Origin: Sinorhizobium fredii USDA 257
GTDB taxonomy: Bacteria; Pseudomonadota; Alphaproteobacteria; Rhizobiales; Rhizobiaceae
NCBI RefSeq assembly: GCF_000265205.3
Contig: NC_018000.1
Coordinates: 2,294,001 to 2,358,000, forward strand
Direction: 5' to 3'
DNA: 64,000 nucleotides
Below the pieces are notes generated by a model. The model saw nothing but the letters and a program-made list of their open reading frames with translations, did not search any database and was not told where the DNA came from. A program made the translations under genes and the position numbers. Positions 8,075 to 16,553 of this stretch are shown here, piece after piece (position 1 is the stretch's first letter; every line of letters begins with the position of its first letter).

Positions 8075-9259
8075 TTAAGCTGCCTTGCCGGCGGTGAACG
8101 AACGCCATGCGGCGACTGCCTTCTCGGCAGCTTCGGCCAGTGTTTCCGCCACAATGACGTTCTCGCCGGATTCGGCGAGGATGCGCCGGCCCTCTTCCAT
8201 GTTGGTGCCGGAGAGGCGGACGACGAGCGGAACCGGCACGCCGACCTCGCGCAATGCCTTGATCACGCCTTCCGCCACCCAATCGCAGCGGTTGATGCCG
8301 GCGAAGATGTTGACGAGGATCGTCTCCACGTTCTTGTCCGTGAGTACGGCGCGGAAGGATTTCGCCACGCGATCGGGCGAGGCGCCGCCGCCGATGTCGA
8401 GAAAGTTCGCGGGCTCGCCGCCGGCGATCTTGATCATGTCCATGGTTGCCATGGCGAGGCCCGCACCGTTGATGATGCAGCCGATATTGCCGTCGAGGCC
8501 GACATAGGAGAGGCCGCGATCGGATGCGTATGTCTCGCGCGGATCCTCCTGGCTCTTGTCGCGCATCTCGGAGATATGCGGCCGGCGGAAGAGCGCGTTC
8601 TCGTCGAAGCTCATCTTGGCGTCGAGGGCCACGAGGTCACCCCGGCGGGTCACCACCAACGGGTTGATCTCGAGCATCGAGGCGTCGTAGTCGACAAAGG
8701 CGCGGTAGCAGCCGAGCAGGGTCTGGGTGGCGCGGCCGATCAGGGCATTGTCGATGCCGAGCCCGAAGGCGATCTCGCGGGCCTGGAAGTCCTGCATGCC
8801 GACGCCCGGATCGACGGTCGCGCGGATGATCGAATCCGGCTCGGCCTCGGCGATCTCCTCGACCTCCATGCCGCCCGAGGACGAGGCGACGATCATGATG
8901 CGCTCGGATTTGCGGTCGAGCACGAAGCCGACATAGATCTCGCGCGCGATATCCATCGCCTCTTCGATATAGAGACGGCTGACCAGTTTTCCCTGCGGCC
9001 CGGTCTGGTGCGTCACGAGTGTGCGGCCGAGCATGGAGTCGGCCGCCTCGACGATCTCGTGGTCGGACGAGCAGAGCTTGATGCCGCCCGCCTTGCCGCG
9101 CGCACCAGAATGGATCTGCGCCTTGACCACCCATCGGTCGCCGCCGATCTCCCGGGCACGATAAGCTGCCTGCTCGGGACTATAGGCGAGGCCGCCGCGC
9201 GGGATATCGATCTCGTAGCGGGAGAGAAGTTCCTTGGCCTGGTATTCGTGAATGTCCAT
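8075..9259 (-). CDS. mtkA: malate-CoA ligase (malate thiokinase) beta subunit, 394 aa
   Basis: The protein is a SucC-like beta subunit with an ATP-grasp domain ([20 protein letters not shown] at the start, [19 protein letters not shown] for nucleotide binding) and the C-terminal ligase domain ([20 protein letters not shown], then NFLDIGGGA, and [15 protein letters not shown]). Length fits the family at about 390. Together with mtkB it forms the two-subunit malate thiokinase of the serine cycle. Succinyl-CoA synthetase beta is the alternative by sequence alone, but that enzyme is normally encoded beside mdh, sucA and sucB. The ribosome site AAGGAGGATCCC precedes the ATG. It is the third gene of the operon. 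Confidence 0.8.
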   Translation of the reverse strand: MDIHEYQAKELLSRYEIDIPRGGLAYSPEQAAYRAREIGGDRWVVKAQIHSGARGKAGGIKLCSSDHEIVEAADSMLGRTLVTHQTGPQGKLVSRLYIEEAMDIAREIYVGFVLDRKSERIMIVASSSGGMEVEEIAEAEPDSIIRATVDPGVGMQDFQAREIAFGLGIDNALIGRATQTLLGCYRAFVDYDASMLEINPLVVTRRGDLVALDAKMSFDENALFRRPHISEMRDKSQEDPRETYASDRGLSYVGLDGNIGCIINGAGLAMATMDMIKIAGGEPANFLDIGGGASPDRVAKSFRAVLTDKNVETILVNIFAGINRCDWVAEGVIKALREVGVPVPLVVRLSGTNMEEGRRILAESGENVIVAETLAEAAEKAVAAWRSFTAGKAA

Positions 9260-9270
9260 GGGATCCTCCT

Positions 9271-10215
9271 TCAGCGGCGGCTAGCGATGATTGCTTCATG
9301 GGTGGCGAGCACATTGCGGGCCATCCGCTCGGACGCAGCGTCGATCATCTTGCCGTCGAGCGAGGCTGCGCCCTTGCCCTGACTCTCGGCGAGCTTCAGC
9401 GCCTCGATGATACGGCGAGCGCGGTCGACCTCCTTCTCCGGCGGCGAGAAGATGTCGTTGGCGAGCGCGATCTGGCTCGGATGGATCGCCCACTTGCCCT
9501 CGATGCCGAGCGCCGCGGCACGGCGCGCAGCCGCCGTGTAGCCGTCGGGATCGGAGAAGTCGCCGAAGGGTCCGTCGATCGCGCGCAGGCCATAGGCGCG
9601 GCAGGCGACGGTCATGCGCGACAGGCCGAAATGCCACTGGTCGCCGGGATAGTCGGGGTTGAGGCCACCGATATTGACGGTGCGGGCCTTGAGGCTCGCG
9701 GCATAGTCAGCAACGCCGAAATGCAGCGCTTCGAGCCGCCCGCCGAAGGATGCGATGGCCTCGACATTTGCCATGCCGAGAGCCGTCTCGATCAGCGCCT
9801 CGAGGCCGACGCGGGTCTTGTAGCCCTTGGCGATCTCGATCTGGTTGACCATGGCCTCGACCATGTAGAGGTCGGAGGGCACGCCGACCTTCGGCACGAG
9901 CAGCGTGTCGATCCGGTCGCCGGCCTGCTCCATGAGATCGACGACGTCACGATACATGTAGTGTGTGTCGAGGCCGTTGATGCGGACCGAGATCGTCTTG
10001 CCGCGGCCGCGCCAGTCGATCTGATTGAGGGCAGCGACGATGTTGGCGCGAGCGCGCTCCTTGTCCGGCGGCGCCACGGCATCCTCGATGTCGAGGAAGA
10101 CGTAGTCGGCGTCGGAGTTGGCGGCCTTCTCGATCATCTCGGGATTGGAGCCCGGGACGGCGAGTTCGCTGCGCTGCAGGCGCAGCCGGCGGAGATGGTT
10201 TATCGTGTGGCTCAT
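9271..10215 (-). CDS. mcl: malyl-CoA lyase (HpcH/CitE family), 314 aa
   Basis: HpcH/CitE-fold CoA ester lyase. Landmarks are the N-terminal [17 protein letters not shown], the acidic metal-site strand [16 protein letters not shown], the arginine in [28 protein letters not shown] carrying the second metal-binding Glu, and [14 protein letters not shown] near the C-terminus. It would cleave L-malyl-CoA to acetyl-CoA and glyoxylate, possibly also beta-methylmalyl-CoA. Position between sgaA and mtkA fits the serine cycle, where the glyoxylate is re-aminated by sgaA. The start at 10215 (MSHTINHL) is preceded by GGGGAG and lies 23 bases after sgaA, so the genes are co-transcribed. Confidence 0.85.
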   Translation of the reverse strand: MSHTINHLRRLRLQRSELAVPGSNPEMIEKAANSDADYVFLDIEDAVAPPDKERARANIVAALNQIDWRGRGKTISVRINGLDTHYMYRDVVDLMEQAGDRIDTLLVPKVGVPSDLYMVEAMVNQIEIAKGYKTRVGLEALIETALGMANVEAIASFGGRLEALHFGVADYAASLKARTVNIGGLNPDYPGDQWHFGLSRMTVACRAYGLRAIDGPFGDFSDPDGYTAAARRAAALGIEGKWAIHPSQIALANDIFSPPEKEVDRARRIIEALKLAESQGKGAASLDGKMIDAASERMARNVLATHEAIIASRR

Positions 10216-10238
10216 GGAGTTCTCCCCTTCCGGTCTCT

Positions 10239-11429
10239 TCAGGCTGCCTTGGCGGTCGACGCCGTGGCGGCAGAGCGAAACTGCTTGATCGCCGCGCCCG
10301 AGCCCGAGCCCGGCTCGATCTTCACACCGCAATCGAGCAGCGTGAGTTCAGCGGCCGAAAGCGCACCCAGAACCATGACTTCGTTCAGCGAGCCGAGGTG
10401 GCCGATGCGGAAGATCTTGCCCGCCACCTTGCTGAGCCCGCTGCCGAGCGAGGTGTTGTAGGTGCGGTAGGCGTGACGGATCACTTCCACGCCATCCACG
10501 CCTTCGGGGAGCCGGATCGCGGACACAGTGTCGGAATGCCATTTCGGCTCGGTCGCGCAGAGTTGCAGGTCCCAGGCGGAGACGGCGGCGCGGACGCCGT
10601 TCGCAAGATAATGGTGGCGGGCGAAGATATTCTCGAGGCCTTCTTCGAAGATCAGGTCGAGAGAGGCGCGCAAACCCCGCAGCAGCTGCGTCGGCGGCGT
10701 ATAGGGGAAATAGCCCGCGTCGTTGGTCTTGATCATGTCGTCAAACGAGAAATAGCAGCGCATATGACGCGCGGTCCTGGCGGCTTCGAGCGCCTTCGCG
10801 CTGACCGAGAGGAAGCCGAGGCCGGCGGGCAGCATGAAGCCTTTCTGCGAACCGGAAACGGCGCAATCGACGCCCCATTCGTCCTGGCGAAAGTCGATCG
10901 AGCCGATCGAGGAGACGCCATCGACGAAGAGCAGCGCCGGGTGGCCGCAGGCGTCGAGCGAAGCCCGGACGGCGGCCACGTCCGAGGTGACGCCAGTCGC
11001 GGTTTCGTTGTGCGTCACGAAGACAGCCTTGATCTTGTGTGCCTTGTCGGCGGCGAGGCGCTCGGCATAGAGCTCGACCGGCACACCCGTGCCCCATTCC
11101 CTGTCGATGCAATCGACCTCGAAGCGGAGGCGCTCAGCCATATCGACCCAGAGATGCGAGAACTGGCCGAAGCGGCTCATCAGCACGCGATCGCCGGGCG
11201 AGAGCACGTTGGTCATCGCCGCTTCCCAGGCGCCGGTGCCTGATGAAGGATAGATGAAGACGCGGCCGCTGTGGTTCTTGAAAACCTTCTTGACGTCGGC
11301 GAAGAGTGGCAATGTCAGCTCCGGATATCGAGGGGAGCGCATGTCCTCCATCGGCAGGTTCATCGCCTGGCGAACCTGTTCGGGAATGTTGGTGGGGCCG
11401 GGAATGAAGAGATGATTGTAGCCTGACAT
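10239..11429 (-). CDS. sgaA: serine-glyoxylate aminotransferase, 396 aa
   Basis: Class V aminotransferase, PLP-dependent. Recognisable segments are FIPGPTNIPEQVRQAM at the N-terminus, IYPSSGTGAWEAAMTNVLSPG, FVDGVSSIGSIDF with the PLP-contacting Asp, and the lysine in CAVSGSQKGFMLPAGLGF that should form the Schiff base. Family members transfer the amino group of serine to glyoxylate, giving hydroxypyruvate and glycine; the aspartate-glyoxylate aminotransferase BhcA is a close alternative, but none of its pathway partners is nearby. ATG at 11429 has a TGGAGGAAC ribosome site. It is the first gene of the operon and lies just downstream of the LuxR-type regulator. Confidence 0.85.
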   Translation of the reverse strand: MSGYNHLFIPGPTNIPEQVRQAMNLPMEDMRSPRYPELTLPLFADVKKVFKNHSGRVFIYPSSGTGAWEAAMTNVLSPGDRVLMSRFGQFSHLWVDMAERLRFEVDCIDREWGTGVPVELYAERLAADKAHKIKAVFVTHNETATGVTSDVAAVRASLDACGHPALLFVDGVSSIGSIDFRQDEWGVDCAVSGSQKGFMLPAGLGFLSVSAKALEAARTARHMRCYFSFDDMIKTNDAGYFPYTPPTQLLRGLRASLDLIFEEGLENIFARHHYLANGVRAAVSAWDLQLCATEPKWHSDTVSAIRLPEGVDGVEVIRHAYRTYNTSLGSGLSKVAGKIFRIGHLGSLNEVMVLGALSAAELTLLDCGVKIEPGSGSGAAIKQFRSAATASTAKAA

Positions 11430-11590
11430 CGTTCCTCCAATGGCTGCGTCCGTGGACGGCGTTTCCTCGGCACCAATGCTGCCTTTCGGCTCATGCCCGC
11501 ACAACACTCGCTCAGGCGGAAAAGAATGCCCGACGGGCAGCGCGGAGCGGCACTGACGGGTGGTCACTTGGAAGGGGTGGGTAGGGAAAA

Positions 11591-11608
11591 GACTACCCGC
11601 AGGTAGTC
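11591..11608 (-). terminator. intrinsic terminator overlapping the luxR-type stop codon
   Basis: The plus strand has GACTACC (11591-11597), four bases, then GGTAGTC (11602-11608). Read on the minus strand this is a 7-bp hairpin followed by TTTT. The hairpin begins within the regulator's stop codon (11607-11609). A role as an operator for sgaA is an alternative, since the sgaA start is 165 bases away. Confidence 0.55.
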
Positions 11609-12236
11609 ATTCCGGATTGCGCCGGCGCTCCTTGGCGTAAAGGGCGACCGCCATGGCGCGATTGCGCACTTCGAGCTTGTCGTAGAGGTTTTTGAGGTGG
11701 TATTTCACTGTATTCTCGGAAATGCCTGTCCGCGCTGCGATCTGAATGTTGGTCCAACCATTGGCCAGCATGCCGAGCAGCTCGGTTTCGCGAGAGGTGA
11801 GCTGTTGGAACGGCGTGTTCGAGATTTTTGAGAGCACCGTATAGGGGATGCAAATCCGACCCTGCATTACGGCGGTGAGCGTCGCGAACAGGATTTCAGG
11901 ATCTTCGAACTGGTAGCAGAGACCGTTGACACCGAGGCGGATTGTCTCGTTGACGACTGAAGGATTGCTGGTGTCGGCAAAGAGAACGACCCGGGGGTCG
12001 AACCCGAGCCGGCCGAGATCGGCGAGCACCTCGGGCGCCTCGGCATCGTCGAGCTGCCAACTGAGCAGCACGCAGTCGATCGCGACGATGGCAAGCTTCT
12101 CGCAAAGTTCGGCCGATGTCCGCGCCGTATCGACGATGGAAAACCTGGCATTCTCGGAAAAAAGTCCACGAAGAGCGGCAATCACCAAGGGGTTGCGCTC
12201 CGCGACCAAAACTCGGCCTCCACCCTCCTGCGACAT
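11607..12236 (-). CDS. LuxR/FixJ-type regulator with pseudo-receiver domain, 209 aa
   Basis: Residues 8-125 have receiver-domain character and residues 145-205 are a LuxR/GerE helix-turn-helix (LTSRETELLGMLANGWTNIQ, ISENTVKYHLKNLYDKLEV). The receiver is degenerate: the acidic pair is replaced in VLVAERNPLV, and the strand that normally carries the phosphoacceptor reads DCVLLSWQLDD, with Ser where Asp is expected. Phosphorylation is therefore unlikely, and no histidine kinase gene lies beside it. It may respond to a ligand or to protein level. It lies immediately upstream of the serine-cycle operon on the same strand, separated by an apparent terminator, so it is the obvious candidate regulator. 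Ribosome site GGGAGG precedes the ATG. Confidence 0.85.
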   Translation of the reverse strand: MSQEGGGRVLVAERNPLVIAALRGLFSENARFSIVDTARTSAELCEKLAIVAIDCVLLSWQLDDAEAPEVLADLGRLGFDPRVVLFADTSNPSVVNETIRLGVNGLCYQFEDPEILFATLTAVMQGRICIPYTVLSKISNTPFQQLTSRETELLGMLANGWTNIQIAARTGISENTVKYHLKNLYDKLEVRNRAMAVALYAKERRRNPE

Positions 12237-12553
12237 GTGCCTCCCTGCGTCTTATGCCGTGACATGCGCCCATGAGCGATGGCCTGAACACTACCATCAG
12301 ACGTCGCGCACACTTCACCGTCGAGCGACGAAACGTGTCCTAAAACGTCTTCTTCCGAGGGTAATGTGCAAAGGGTTCCGCACATTTCCGCTTCTGAGTG
12401 CCAGCAGAAGCACGAGTAGACGTCGATCTACGCGAGCACGCCGCGCCCGGTCATACCAATCCGTTCCACGTCTCGCTCCCACCTCCTCAATGCCGACAAA
12501 GGTAGCCGCATCGGGGCATCCTTCCGCCTCTTCCGTTCGATGTACGGAGTCAG

Positions 12554-12580
12554 AACGGCCAGCAGATTGCGGCCGTTTTT
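12554..12580 (+). terminator. orphan intrinsic terminator
   Basis: AACGGCC (12554-12560) pairs with GGCCGTT (12571-12577), and the run TTTTT (12576-12580) follows. No annotated plus-strand gene lies upstream; the nearest upstream gene is on the minus strand. It would fit the 3' end of a small RNA. Confidence 0.5.
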
Positions 12581-12611
12581 CTCGGAGGACCGTTCATATA
12601 GGTCCTCCGAG
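12581..12611. repeat. perfect 11-bp inverted repeat
   Basis: CTCGGAGGACC at 12581-12591 pairs with GGTCCTCCGAG at 12601-12611 across a 9-base loop. It directly abuts the T-run of the preceding hairpin. It has no T-run on the plus strand, so it may be a second part of a complex terminator or a protein site. Confidence 0.55.
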
Positions 12612-12994
12612 TGGTTTCGACATTCGAGCTCGTCTTAGTCCCACTTCATTTCCCCGGTGGCGACCCTGGAGCCGATATCGAGAGCAGACCTCGAAAGCGA
12701 CGAGATAGCTTGGGCGAACGGCGGCTTTGAAAGGAACGGGAACGACCGCTCATCGGGCAACCTGTCCGTTCCGAGGAGCGAGGCGAAGCACGGCCTTCCC
12801 CCTTAATGGAGACTTCCACGTCCCGGTCTGACACCATTGCGTAAGACGGGAGCGCCTTTTAGTTTTCGCGGGGGATTAGTCATTCACGCCAGGACATGCG
12901 AAACGGCCACCAGCGAAATACAAGCTGCAGTTCAATTGCTCGAGATCGTTGTCACGCCGGCTAACCGAACGCAACGTAAACTGGGGTATGGATT

Positions 12995-13997
12995 GTGAGA
13001 ACACTTGTCGTTGGAGGAACTGGTTTTTTAGGCGGCGCGATTGCTGAGACAGCCGCCGGAGCAGGCCATGAGGTGACGATCTTGTCGCGTGGAGAAACGC
13101 GACTTGCCAGGAGGAACGCGTGTAATTCATGGCGATCGTTACGGTTCGCTCAAAGCTCTGCGGAATGAGCGTTTCGATTTCGTCTTCGATACCTGCGCCT
13201 TTTCGCCCGATGCCGTAGAGAATCTGCTTGGTGTCGTGGGGGCAGATCTCGGGCGGTACGTTCTGATCTCATCCATTTCCCCGTACGGGACGTTCTTGAG
13301 GCCTCGCCTGAATGAGCGCGAGTCCGTGCCGACAGCGAGCGGAGCCGACCTGGCGCTTGCCCGGAGCGTCCCGCAGGACCGGCGCGCCAGCGCGGCTGCC
13401 TATGGTGCCTCTTACGGGCCGCTCAAGCGCGCATGCGAGATTTCTGCCCAAGATTCTCTGGGTGAGCGGGCGATCGTTTTGCGGGTCGGATTACTTGTCG
13501 GAGCAGGCGACTATACCGATCGCTTGACCTGGCGGGTGCGGCGGATCGACGAAGGAGGCGTGATCGCCGCTCCGGCTCCACAGAATCGCCCCATCCAGTT
13601 GATCGACGCGCGTGATGCCGCCGAATTTGCTGTTCACGCTGCAATTTCGGGGTGTTCGGGGATCTACAATGTTACCGGGCCGGAAATGCCGCTGTCCGCG
13701 GTTCTTGATGAAGCTGTCAGGATCTCAGCTTCCGATGCCGAATTCGTTTGGGTTAGCGAGGAGAAACTCGCGAATGCGGGGATAGAGGCCTGGACGGAAA
13801 TGCCTCTGATGGCACCACCCGTGCCGTCGTTCCGCCACTTCATGCAAGTCGACATCGATAAGGCCCATCGCGACGGCCCCCGCCATCGACCACTGACCGA
13901 CACTCTTGACCAGATCCTGCACTGGGACCGGCAAAACCGCGATCGCCCGTTGAAATGTGGCGTGCCACCGCAAAAGCAGGCGGCTGCTTTGAGGTGA
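12995..13997 (+). pseudogene. frameshifted NAD-dependent epimerase/dehydratase family gene
   Basis: A GTG at 12995 opens a frame reading VRTLVVGGTGFLGGAIAET then GHEVTILSRGET, the Rossmann glycine motif (GGTGFLG) of extended short-chain dehydrogenases. Near 13090-13110 the frame is lost, and the remainder (PGGTRVIHGDRYGSLKAL, then YVLISSISPYGTFL, ARDAAEFAVHAAI) continues one frame over to the stop at 13997. The downstream part alone, 302 codons from an internal ATG at 13089, lacks the NAD-binding loop. The whole would be about 330 aa, the usual length. Either the gene is inactive, or there is a single-base sequencing error. Substrate is unknown. Confidence 0.7.
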
Positions 13998-14258
13998 TAC
14001 CGCGTGCTTCGGAGCGGGGGTGGCTCATGGTGATCGCTGTCGATCCGTTCCGGTCGTTTGGCGGTGAGCGCCGGATGACTTGAGTCTGCCCCTCTCCGGG
14101 CGGTGGCCAACGCAGAGCCAGTCAACATCTTTGTCACCACCTGCCAAGCGGAGGTAGCGCGCTCTCAACCCAGCGAAGTGTCCACAGAAACAATGCAGTT
14201 TGAGGATACCCACCCGCAGGCGCTTCGGGTAGCGTGCGCATCAGCGTTAGGAGGGCAC

Positions 14259-15569
14259 ATGGGCCTGTCAGATATTTTCGGTCGACTGGTCGCACTGATC
14301 GGCGCCGTAGCCATCCTTTTGAGGCGCCAGGACGGCGATTCTCTGGAACCGGCCTATGGCAGCGCCCCGAAAATCCCGAGAGCCAAGCCGCAGGGCATTC
14401 CGACCCTGAAGATGCCGACGGCTAAGGGATGGACCGCGGGGCAAATGCCCACTGCGGCGGCCGGGCTCAAGGTGAACGCATTCGCGGCCGGGCTCAAACA
14501 TCCCCGTTGGATTCACGTGTTACCGAATGGCGACGTACTGGTCGCTGAGGCACTGAGCGAGCCGGGGGGCATTAAATCTGCCTTCGACTACGCCATGTTC
14601 AGCACAATGAAGCGCGCCGCCGCAGTGGGCGCAAGTCCGAACCGCATTACGCTGTTGCGTGATGCGGATGGCGACGGCGTGGCCGAAATCCGCACCGCAT
14701 TTCTCAACGGACTCAATCAGCCGTTCGGCATGGCGTTGCTGGGCGATACGTTGTATGTTGGCAACACAGACGGGGTGGTTGCGTTCCCGTATAAAACCGG
14801 CGACACGCGTATCAGCGCGACAGGGCGAAAGCTGACCGACTTCAAGGCCGGTGGGCATTGGACGCGAAGCCTGCTTGCTAGCCGCGATGGACGAAAGCTT
14901 TTCATCGGCGTCGGTTCGCTCAGCAACATAGGCGAGCGCGGCATGGCGGCAGAGGAAGGACGGGCCGCTATCCACGAGCTTGACCTGGAGAGTGGTGAGC
15001 ACCGCATATTTGCCTCCGGTCTGCGCAACCCGGTGGGCGTGGCGTGGGAGCCAACGACAGGTGCACTCTGGACGGTGGTTAACGAGCGCGATGGCTTGGG
15101 CGACGAGACGCCTCCCGACTATCTGACATCGGTGCGCGACGGCGGCTTCTATGGATGGCCCTATTGTTATTGGGGGCAGATCGTGGACGACCGGGTGCCG
15201 CAGGACCCGGCGATGGTCGCAAGCGCCATAACACCGGACTATGCCTTGGGCGGGCACACTGCATCGCTCGGCCTTTGCTGGCTTCCCGCAGGCACTCTGC
15301 CGGGCTTCCCGGACGGCATGGTCATAGGGCAGCATGGTTCCTGGAACCGCAGCACGTTGCGCGGCTACAAGGTTGTCTTCGTGCCGTTCGTGAATGGACG
15401 TCCAGCCGGGCCGCCGCGCGACATTCTGACCGGTTTCCTTTCGCCTGACGAGCGGTCGTCCTATGGACGGCCAGTTGGAGTTACCATCGGCCCGGACGGC
15501 TCCCTGTTGGTGGCGGACGATGTCGGCGATGTGATCTGGCGCGTCACCGGCAAGGCAGAGCGCGGCTGA
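14259..15569 (+). CDS. PQQ-type sorbosone dehydrogenase-like protein, 436 aa
   Basis: The six-bladed beta-propeller sequence shows repeats with LPNGDVLVAE, LLRDADGDGVAE, NQPFGMALLGDTLYVGNTDG, FASGLRNPVGVAWEP and a C-terminal GPDGSLLVADDVGDVIWRV. These are typical of the L-sorbosone dehydrogenase/soluble glucose dehydrogenase family of PQQ-dependent sugar dehydrogenases. The N-terminus (GLSDIFGRLVALIGAVAIL) is a membrane anchor or uncleaved signal, so the enzyme probably faces the periplasm. I chose the ATG at 14259 because a TTAGGAGGG site precedes it; the frame runs back to 14103 without such a site. No PQQ synthesis genes are in the window. True substrate is unknown. Confidence 0.82.
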   Translation: MGLSDIFGRLVALIGAVAILLRRQDGDSLEPAYGSAPKIPRAKPQGIPTLKMPTAKGWTAGQMPTAAAGLKVNAFAAGLKHPRWIHVLPNGDVLVAEALSEPGGIKSAFDYAMFSTMKRAAAVGASPNRITLLRDADGDGVAEIRTAFLNGLNQPFGMALLGDTLYVGNTDGVVAFPYKTGDTRISATGRKLTDFKAGGHWTRSLLASRDGRKLFIGVGSLSNIGERGMAAEEGRAAIHELDLESGEHRIFASGLRNPVGVAWEPTTGALWTVVNERDGLGDETPPDYLTSVRDGGFYGWPYCYWGQIVDDRVPQDPAMVASAITPDYALGGHTASLGLCWLPAGTLPGFPDGMVIGQHGSWNRSTLRGYKVVFVPFVNGRPAGPPRDILTGFLSPDERSSYGRPVGVTIGPDGSLLVADDVGDVIWRVTGKAERG

Positions 15570-15778
15570 ACGCTAAAGGGGGTGCCGCACCGCAGGGGGC
15601 ATCGACAACGTTAGCCGACGTAGTGACCTTCGCCCTCCATATCGAGAGCCATATAAGAGCCATATAGTTGTCTTCGCCCGAAAGATTTGCTCCGCCTTTT
15701 GACCTTGCTATCGTATATCCGTGCCCCATGTTGAGAGGGTCTATTTGGCGGCCAACTGGCTGAGGAGAGCCCGCCCTC

Positions 15779-16450
15779 ATGAAGCCAATGAACGAAGAGC
15801 ACCTTGCGGTTCTGCGCAGGCACATGGTCGAGGTGATCGCAATCTATGCTGACCTTGCAAGCGAAGAACTCGGCAAGGCGGCGCTCGATGAACGGGTGAT
15901 GGCAGCGATGCTGCGGGTGCCCCGACATCTCTTCGTGCCCGCTTCGGCAGCGCCCCTTGCCTATCAGGACATGCCACTGCCGATCGGCTTCGATAAAACC
16001 GTGTCGCAGCCATTCATGGTCGCCCTCATGACCGATCTCCTTGCTCCCCAACCGCATGAGGCAGTGCTCGAGATCGGCACCGGCCTGGGCTACCAAACCG
16101 CAATCCTGGCGCAACTCGCCGGGCAGATCTGGAGCGTCGAAATCATCGAGGAATTCGCAACCCACGCCGAGGCTCTCCTACAGCGCCTCGGCGTGTCAAA
16201 TGTCGGCATCCGTGTCGGAGACGGGTCTCGCGGTTGGCCCGAGCGCGCCCCATTCGACAAGATCCTCGTCACGGCGGCGGCCGAGGAGGCGCCGCCGGCT
16301 TTGCTTGGGCAGCTCAAACCAATGGGCCGTCTGGTTCTTCCTTTGGGCTCTGAAGAACAGTTTCTGACTGTCATCGACAAGAATTCGGCAGGACAACTCG
16401 AGGCGCGACAACTGATCCCGGTTCGGTTCAGCCGGCTCGAGGCGGTCTAA
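15779..16450 (+). CDS. pcm: protein-L-isoaspartate O-methyltransferase, 223 aa
   Basis: The sequence carries PCMT hallmarks: AMLRVPRHLFVP, AYQDMPLPIG and TVSQPFMVALMTDLL before the SAM-binding motif VLEIGTGLGYQTAILAQLAG, the post-I acidic loop VEIIEE, and KILVTAAAEEAPPALLGQLK. The enzyme uses S-adenosylmethionine to methylate isoaspartyl residues in damaged cytoplasmic proteins. Length is slightly above the usual 205-215. The start ATG at 15779 could also be 15788. It stands alone, with convergent LacI-type regulator downstream and an unrelated gene upstream, and is a likely plasmid-borne paralogue of the chromosomal copy. Confidence 0.88.
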   Translation: MKPMNEEHLAVLRRHMVEVIAIYADLASEELGKAALDERVMAAMLRVPRHLFVPASAAPLAYQDMPLPIGFDKTVSQPFMVALMTDLLAPQPHEAVLEIGTGLGYQTAILAQLAGQIWSVEIIEEFATHAEALLQRLGVSNVGIRVGDGSRGWPERAPFDKILVTAAAEEAPPALLGQLKPMGRLVLPLGSEEQFLTVIDKNSAGQLEARQLIPVRFSRLEAV

Positions 16451-16553
16451 TCTAGGGAAAAACTGAGCGCAAACCACCTGTCGCGAACTTGCACTGTAGA
16501 TCCGGAAAGCGAACTGTCGACGCACTTGTCGCACCGAAAGCGGCCACCGGGTG

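Larger units (their letters stand above)
12237..12994. other. 758-base intergenic region, possible small-RNA locus
   Basis: No frame here has convincing coding character. It should contain the luxR-type promoter (minus strand) at its left end. On the plus strand it ends in a terminator-like hairpin at 12554-12580 with no gene upstream to account for it, and a second inverted repeat follows at 12581-12611. The pyrimidine-rich segment around 12473-12490 includes CACCTCCTC, an anti-Shine-Dalgarno-like motif seen in some rhizobial trans-acting sRNAs. That makes an sRNA on the plus strand plausible but unproven. Confidence 0.35.

Noticed and set aside
9298..10461. 387-codon plus-strand frame opposite the malyl-CoA lyase gene
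   Set aside because: Antisense shadow; the minus-strand protein has conserved catalytic motifs.
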